DNA of 64,000 nt, from assembly GCA_964219345.1 (NCBI GenBank), contig CAXPPN010000023.1, positions 1 to 64,000 on the forward strand. Direction: 5' to 3'. Below, piece by piece: positions 60,997 to 64,000 of the stretch; positions within the stretch are counted from its first letter, which is position 1; every line of letters begins with the position of its first letter. The translations under genes were made by a program, and so were the position numbers. The notes beneath the pieces were generated by a model. It saw only the letters and a program-made list of their open reading frames with translations. It was not told the DNA's origin and made no database searches. The DNA is from UBA3537 sp964219345. GTDB lineage: Bacteria; Bacteroidota; Bacteroidia; Flavobacteriales; Flavobacteriaceae.

Positions 60997-62819
60997 TCTT
61001 TTTCTAAAACCAAGCTATTATTGTAGAGGTTAATATCAGCAACTTTTAGTTCTGGGTCAAGGGTTATTTTTTTTACTTCTTTATTGTTGTTCAACGAAAA
61101 TGAATAGGTTGGGTATGCCCAAGCCCAATCTTTTAGTACAATTATTGGTTTGTTTGTAGGTTTTTCTCCTCGCATCATCTGTAATGGTATATAATATTTC
61201 ATAATTTCACCATCAGCATATTCTATTTCTAGCTCTGTAGGCATTGGAACCAATCCTATTCTTTCAATTACAATTTCGGTATTCTGTTCCTTTTTTTCTA
61301 CTGATTTTATACCATAATCTATAACATTATCTGTTCTAGTCCAATCTGTTAGATACCAGTCCAATTCTAGACCCGATGCTTTCTCCGCACATCGAATAAA
61401 ATCATTAGGTGTTGGGTGCTTAAAAGACCAAGAGTTAAAATAGTCATGGAGTGTTTTTCTAAAAGCTTTTTCTCCAATAATATATTTTAGTTGTCTTAAG
61501 AAAATAGCGCCTTTTACATAAGAAGAGGTGCTATAAGCAGCATTATATTCATAGCGATCTGCATGTGTGCTTTGTGGTTGTTCAAAACCACTTAATGCAT
61601 ATCGAACATAGCGCTTGTAGGCTCTCTCAAAATATTTTTGTTCATCAATATTCATCACATCAACCTCTGCCATTGTGCAAATGTACTCAGTAAAACCTTC
61701 GTCCATCCAGGGATGTTTTCCTTCATTTGTTGCCATCAAAAATTGAAACCATGTATGCGCCAATTCATGTGAGGTAACCCCAACTAAACTTTCAAAGCTT
61801 CGCTCCCCTGTAATTAATGTACACATGCCATATTCCATACCGCCATCTCCCCCTTGAATCACAGAATATTGTTTATAAGGATAAACACCAATATTCTCAT
61901 TAAAAAATGCCATAAGTTTTGCTGTAATGGGCTGCAAATCACGCCAGCGCTTTTGATATTCTTCAGCCATAGTGCTTTTGTAATAAAAATGAAGCATTGG
62001 CCCATTTTCTATTTGTAATTTATCATGAATATAATCTGGATCAGCAGCCCACGTAAAGTCATGAACGTTTGGCGCAACAAAATGCCAAGTATTTCTTTTT
62101 TTTCTTTTTTTCTTTTTTGTTATAGGAACAATTTTTATAACCTTTTCATTTTGTAAATACCCTGTTCCTCCAACAACATAACTGTTGTCAATAGTAAGTT
62201 TTAAATCAAAATTACCCCACACCCCATGAAACTCTCGACCGATGTATGGATCCGCATGCCAACCTTCAAAGTCATACTCTGCCAATTTTGGATACCACTG
62301 TGCCATAGAAAGCACCACACCTTCAGAACTGTTTTTTCCAGAACGCCTAACATTTAAGGGGGCTTGCCCCTCAAAATTCATCTCAAAAGTTGTCTGTTCC
62401 CCAGAAAAAATAGGTTTTTTTAGTTCAACTTCTAAAATAGTTCCAGAAAGCGTTGTTTTTAGTTTTTCTCCATCTTGAGTTAAATTTAAAACATTTAAAA
62501 AGCCTTGATTTTCCGGTGCAAGATTTTGAATTCTGTTCATTACTCTACTATCGGGATCTGCAATAGTTCTGGAACGTACGTCCATTTCACTTCCAGGCTG
62601 AAAAGCATTGAAATATAAATGGAAAAACACGTTTTGTAATGTGTCTGGAGAATTATTAGTGTAAATTAATTGTTGTTTTCCTGAATAATTAAAATTCTCA
62701 ACATCCATTTCAACTTCCATTGTATAATCTACATGTTGTTGCCAATACCCGTTGGTATTTCTTTGGCCATTTACAACATGAAAAACGCTAAGTACTATTA
62801 TGACAAATAAATTTTTCAT
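60993..62819 (-). CDS. M1-family metallopeptidase
   Basis: This 608-residue zinc aminopeptidase is exported, with signal peptide 1-18 (LFVIIVLSVFHVVNG). The beta-sandwich N-domain (20-270) precedes the active site: GMCTLITGERSF, HELAHTWFQFL (about 350) and EGFTEYI (about 378), giving the HExxH-E zinc ligands. GGDGGMEYGM (about 330) replaces the canonical GxMEN exopeptidase motif. It lies 10 nt after the S8 gene and four-base-overlaps rnpA. Confidence 0.92.
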   Translation of the reverse strand: MKNLFVIIVLSVFHVVNGQRNTNGYWQQHVDYTMEVEMDVENFNYSGKQQLIYTNNSPDTLQNVFFHLYFNAFQPGSEMDVRSRTIADPDSRVMNRIQNLAPENQGFLNVLNLTQDGEKLKTTLSGTILEVELKKPIFSGEQTTFEMNFEGQAPLNVRRSGKNSSEGVVLSMAQWYPKLAEYDFEGWHADPYIGREFHGVWGNFDLKLTIDNSYVVGGTGYLQNEKVIKIVPITKKKKRKKRNTWHFVAPNVHDFTWAADPDYIHDKLQIENGPMLHFYYKSTMAEEYQKRWRDLQPITAKLMAFFNENIGVYPYKQYSVIQGGDGGMEYGMCTLITGERSFESLVGVTSHELAHTWFQFLMATNEGKHPWMDEGFTEYICTMAEVDVMNIDEQKYFERAYKRYVRYALSGFEQPQSTHADRYEYNAAYSTSSYVKGAIFLRQLKYIIGEKAFRKTLHDYFNSWSFKHPTPNDFIRCAEKASGLELDWYLTDWTRTDNVIDYGIKSVEKKEQNTEIVIERIGLVPMPTELEIEYADGEIMKYYIPLQMMRGEKPTNKPIIVLKDWAWAYPTYSFSLNNNKEVKKITLDPELKVADINLYNNSLVLEKE

Positions 62820-62829
62820 TTCTATAATT

Positions 62830-64000
62830 TTATTTAGATAATTTTGACGCCATAATTAAAGCGTTATATGCATTAACCAATTTGCCAGATTTACAAAGCG
62901 AACTGAATTCTACAGCAGACCCGTTTCCAAGGCTTACCTTTTTCTGTATTGGAAGACCAGACTCCATGAGTATTGTTTTTACCTGTGCTGCACTCAACTT
63001 TGGATATTGAGAAAATATAAGTGCTGCGATACCCGCAACTAGCGGTGACGCCATAGAAGTTCCTTGAGCAAATTCATATTTGTTTTTTGGATAACTTGAG
63101 TATATTTCTGTACCAGGAGCAAAAACATCTACACTGCTTTTCCCATAATTAGAAAAGCCAGCGACCAAGCTAGAGCTGTAATCGCTTGTTGTTGCGCCAA
63201 CCCTTAAAAAGGCATCAGAGACTTCTTCACCCGTTCCAATTTGATCGTTAGGGTAATTTTCAATTTGATCGGAATTATTTCCATCATTACCTGCAGCTGC
63301 AACAATTAAAACATTCTTTTTTGCAGCATATGCAATAGCATCTCTAACCCAATCACTATGGTTTGAAAAACCTTTTCCAAAACTCATGTTTATAACCTTA
63401 GCACCATTGTCAACAGCATAATATACACCCAGAGCCACATCTTTGTCATATTCGTCACCATTAGGTGTATTTCTGATTGCCATTATTTTTACATTGTTGG
63501 CGGCTCCGTTAATCCCAATTCCATTGTTTCTTGTGGCCGCAATAATTCCAGACACATGTGTCCCGTGGCTTCGTCCTTCTTTTGGCATAACATTATTGTT
63601 TCCATAGTTTCTATCATTCAAATCATTTGGGTCATCATTTACAATAGATCGGCCGTCAAAATCAATGTTCAGGCTGTAATCAAGACGTTCGTTAAAAGAT
63701 TTTAAATCTCTATTGAGGTCCTTTTTTAAGTCCTCAACAGTGTCGTAGCCAAAACCGTAGGATTGTTTTATGATGCTTAGGTGGCGACCCAAGGCTTGGT
63801 CTTTTGTGTCTATATTATATATATCATCTTTAGTAAAAGAGTCTTTTTTGAGGAAACTTAGAACGGCTTTTTCTGAAGTGTTGATTTGCTCTAATATTGA
63901 ACTGTACTGTTGTTTTAGCTCAGTATATTTTTTTCTTTCCTTATTATATGTTTCTTGAGCTTCATTATATCTTGGGTGAGAGGTGTTATTGCTTGCCAGA
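62830..64000 (-). CDS. S8 (subtilisin-like) serine protease, partial at window edge
   Basis: The reading frame is open to the right edge, so the N-terminus lies outside the window. A TTG at 63792 is internal, not the start; the frame continues upstream as a helical, Lys/Glu-rich insertion (63800-64000). Catalytic residues in view are His in GRSHGTHVSGI (about 63575), Asn in AAAGNDGNNSDQIE (about 63290) and Ser in GTSMASPLVAG (about 63050). The catalytic Asp must be upstream. It is the first gene seen of the envelope operon and is probably exported. Confidence 0.92.
   Translation of the reverse strand, partial: LASNNTSHPRYNEAQETYNKERKKYTELKQQYSSILEQINTSEKAVLSFLKKDSFTKDDIYNIDTKDQALGRHLSIIKQSYGFGYDTVEDLKKDLNRDLKSFNERLDYSLNIDFDGRSIVNDDPNDLNDRNYGNNNVMPKEGRSHGTHVSGIIAATRNNGIGINGAANNVKIMAIRNTPNGDEYDKDVALGVYYAVDNGAKVINMSFGKGFSNHSDWVRDAIAYAAKKNVLIVAAAGNDGNNSDQIENYPNDQIGTGEEVSDAFLRVGATTSDYSSSLVAGFSNYGKSSVDVFAPGTEIYSSYPKNKYEFAQGTSMASPLVAGIAALIFSQYPKLSAAQVKTILMESGLPIQKKVSLGNGSAVEFSSLCKSGKLVNAYNALIMASKLSK

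Noticed and set aside
1..64000. CRISPR arrays, insertion sequences, prophage and toxin-antitoxin or defence genes
   Set aside because: No spaced direct repeats, transposase motifs or flanking target duplications were found on either strand; the gene order is core-genome-like.

Overview
The window is a stretch of ordinary chromosome from a low-GC member of the Bacteroidota, almost certainly a Flavobacteriaceae-type (probably marine) bacterium. This rests on several lines: the AddAB-like nuclease pair, a complete MoxR/Bat operon, an OmpA protein with thrombospondin-type-3 calcium repeats, the glutaminyl-tRNA synthetase, a PurF-like enzyme of about 630 residues next to a PfkB kinase, and several promoters of the flavobacterial TTG-N19-TAnnTTTG type. 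No insertion sequence, prophage, CRISPR array or defence island was seen. The gene order looks like conserved core genome with two decayed loci.

Layout. 0-1.5 kb: a loose accessory-looking edge with a lipoprotein-leader stub, a two-gene micro-operon of tiny membrane proteins and two small proteins. 1.5-11 kb (minus strand): an alpha/beta hydrolase, an AddB-like nuclease, OmpA, Kbl and an AddA-like helicase-nuclease. 11-24 kb: superoxide dismutase, PurF-like amidotransferase, PfkB kinase, RNase H, PurN, then acpP-fabF-rnc-(unknown)-pyk, dinB, a CYTH phosphatase and an ALDH7-type aldehyde dehydrogenase. 24-27.4 kb: a broken OmpA-family gene, a membrane protein with a DNA-binding-like helical tail, an AlbA_2 protein and an aldo/keto reductase. 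27.5-36.5 kb: an eight-gene MoxR-DUF58-(unknown)-BatA-B-C-D-E operon. It is followed by a SulP anion transporter that has lost its central membrane segment.

37.7-53.3 kb: housekeeping genes, namely cvpA, pheS, gpsA, a duplicated-domain lipoprotein, tdk-alr, mscL, asd, an orphan ABC ATPase, an aromatic amino acid hydroxylase with a long C-terminal extension, a band-7 protein, glnS, folB, a lipid kinase and tRNA-Cys. 53.3-56.9 kb (minus): an rnr-GIN-LysE operon. 56.87-57.29 kb: a very AT-rich, gene-free gap with one perfect DnaA box. 57.3-58.2 kb: rpiB and an ElaA-like acetyltransferase. 58.2-64 kb (minus): an envelope operon of S8 protease, M1 peptidase, rnpA, S41 protease and a double-OmpA-domain protein. 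The S8 gene runs off the right edge.

How the genes work together: much of the window serves the cell envelope (OmpA proteins, Bat system, lipoproteins, periplasmic proteases, MscL, CvpA). The rest covers nucleotide synthesis and DNA repair (PurF, PurN, Tdk, AddAB, DinB) and fatty-acid or RNA processing. The features most worth a second look are the two decayed genes (23.9-24.8 kb and 36.6-37.7 kb), the AT-rich DnaA-box gap, the uncharacterised 554-residue member of the Bat operon, the two-domain hydroxylase and the tiny coupled membrane-protein pair. I did not find a convincing wholly new system.
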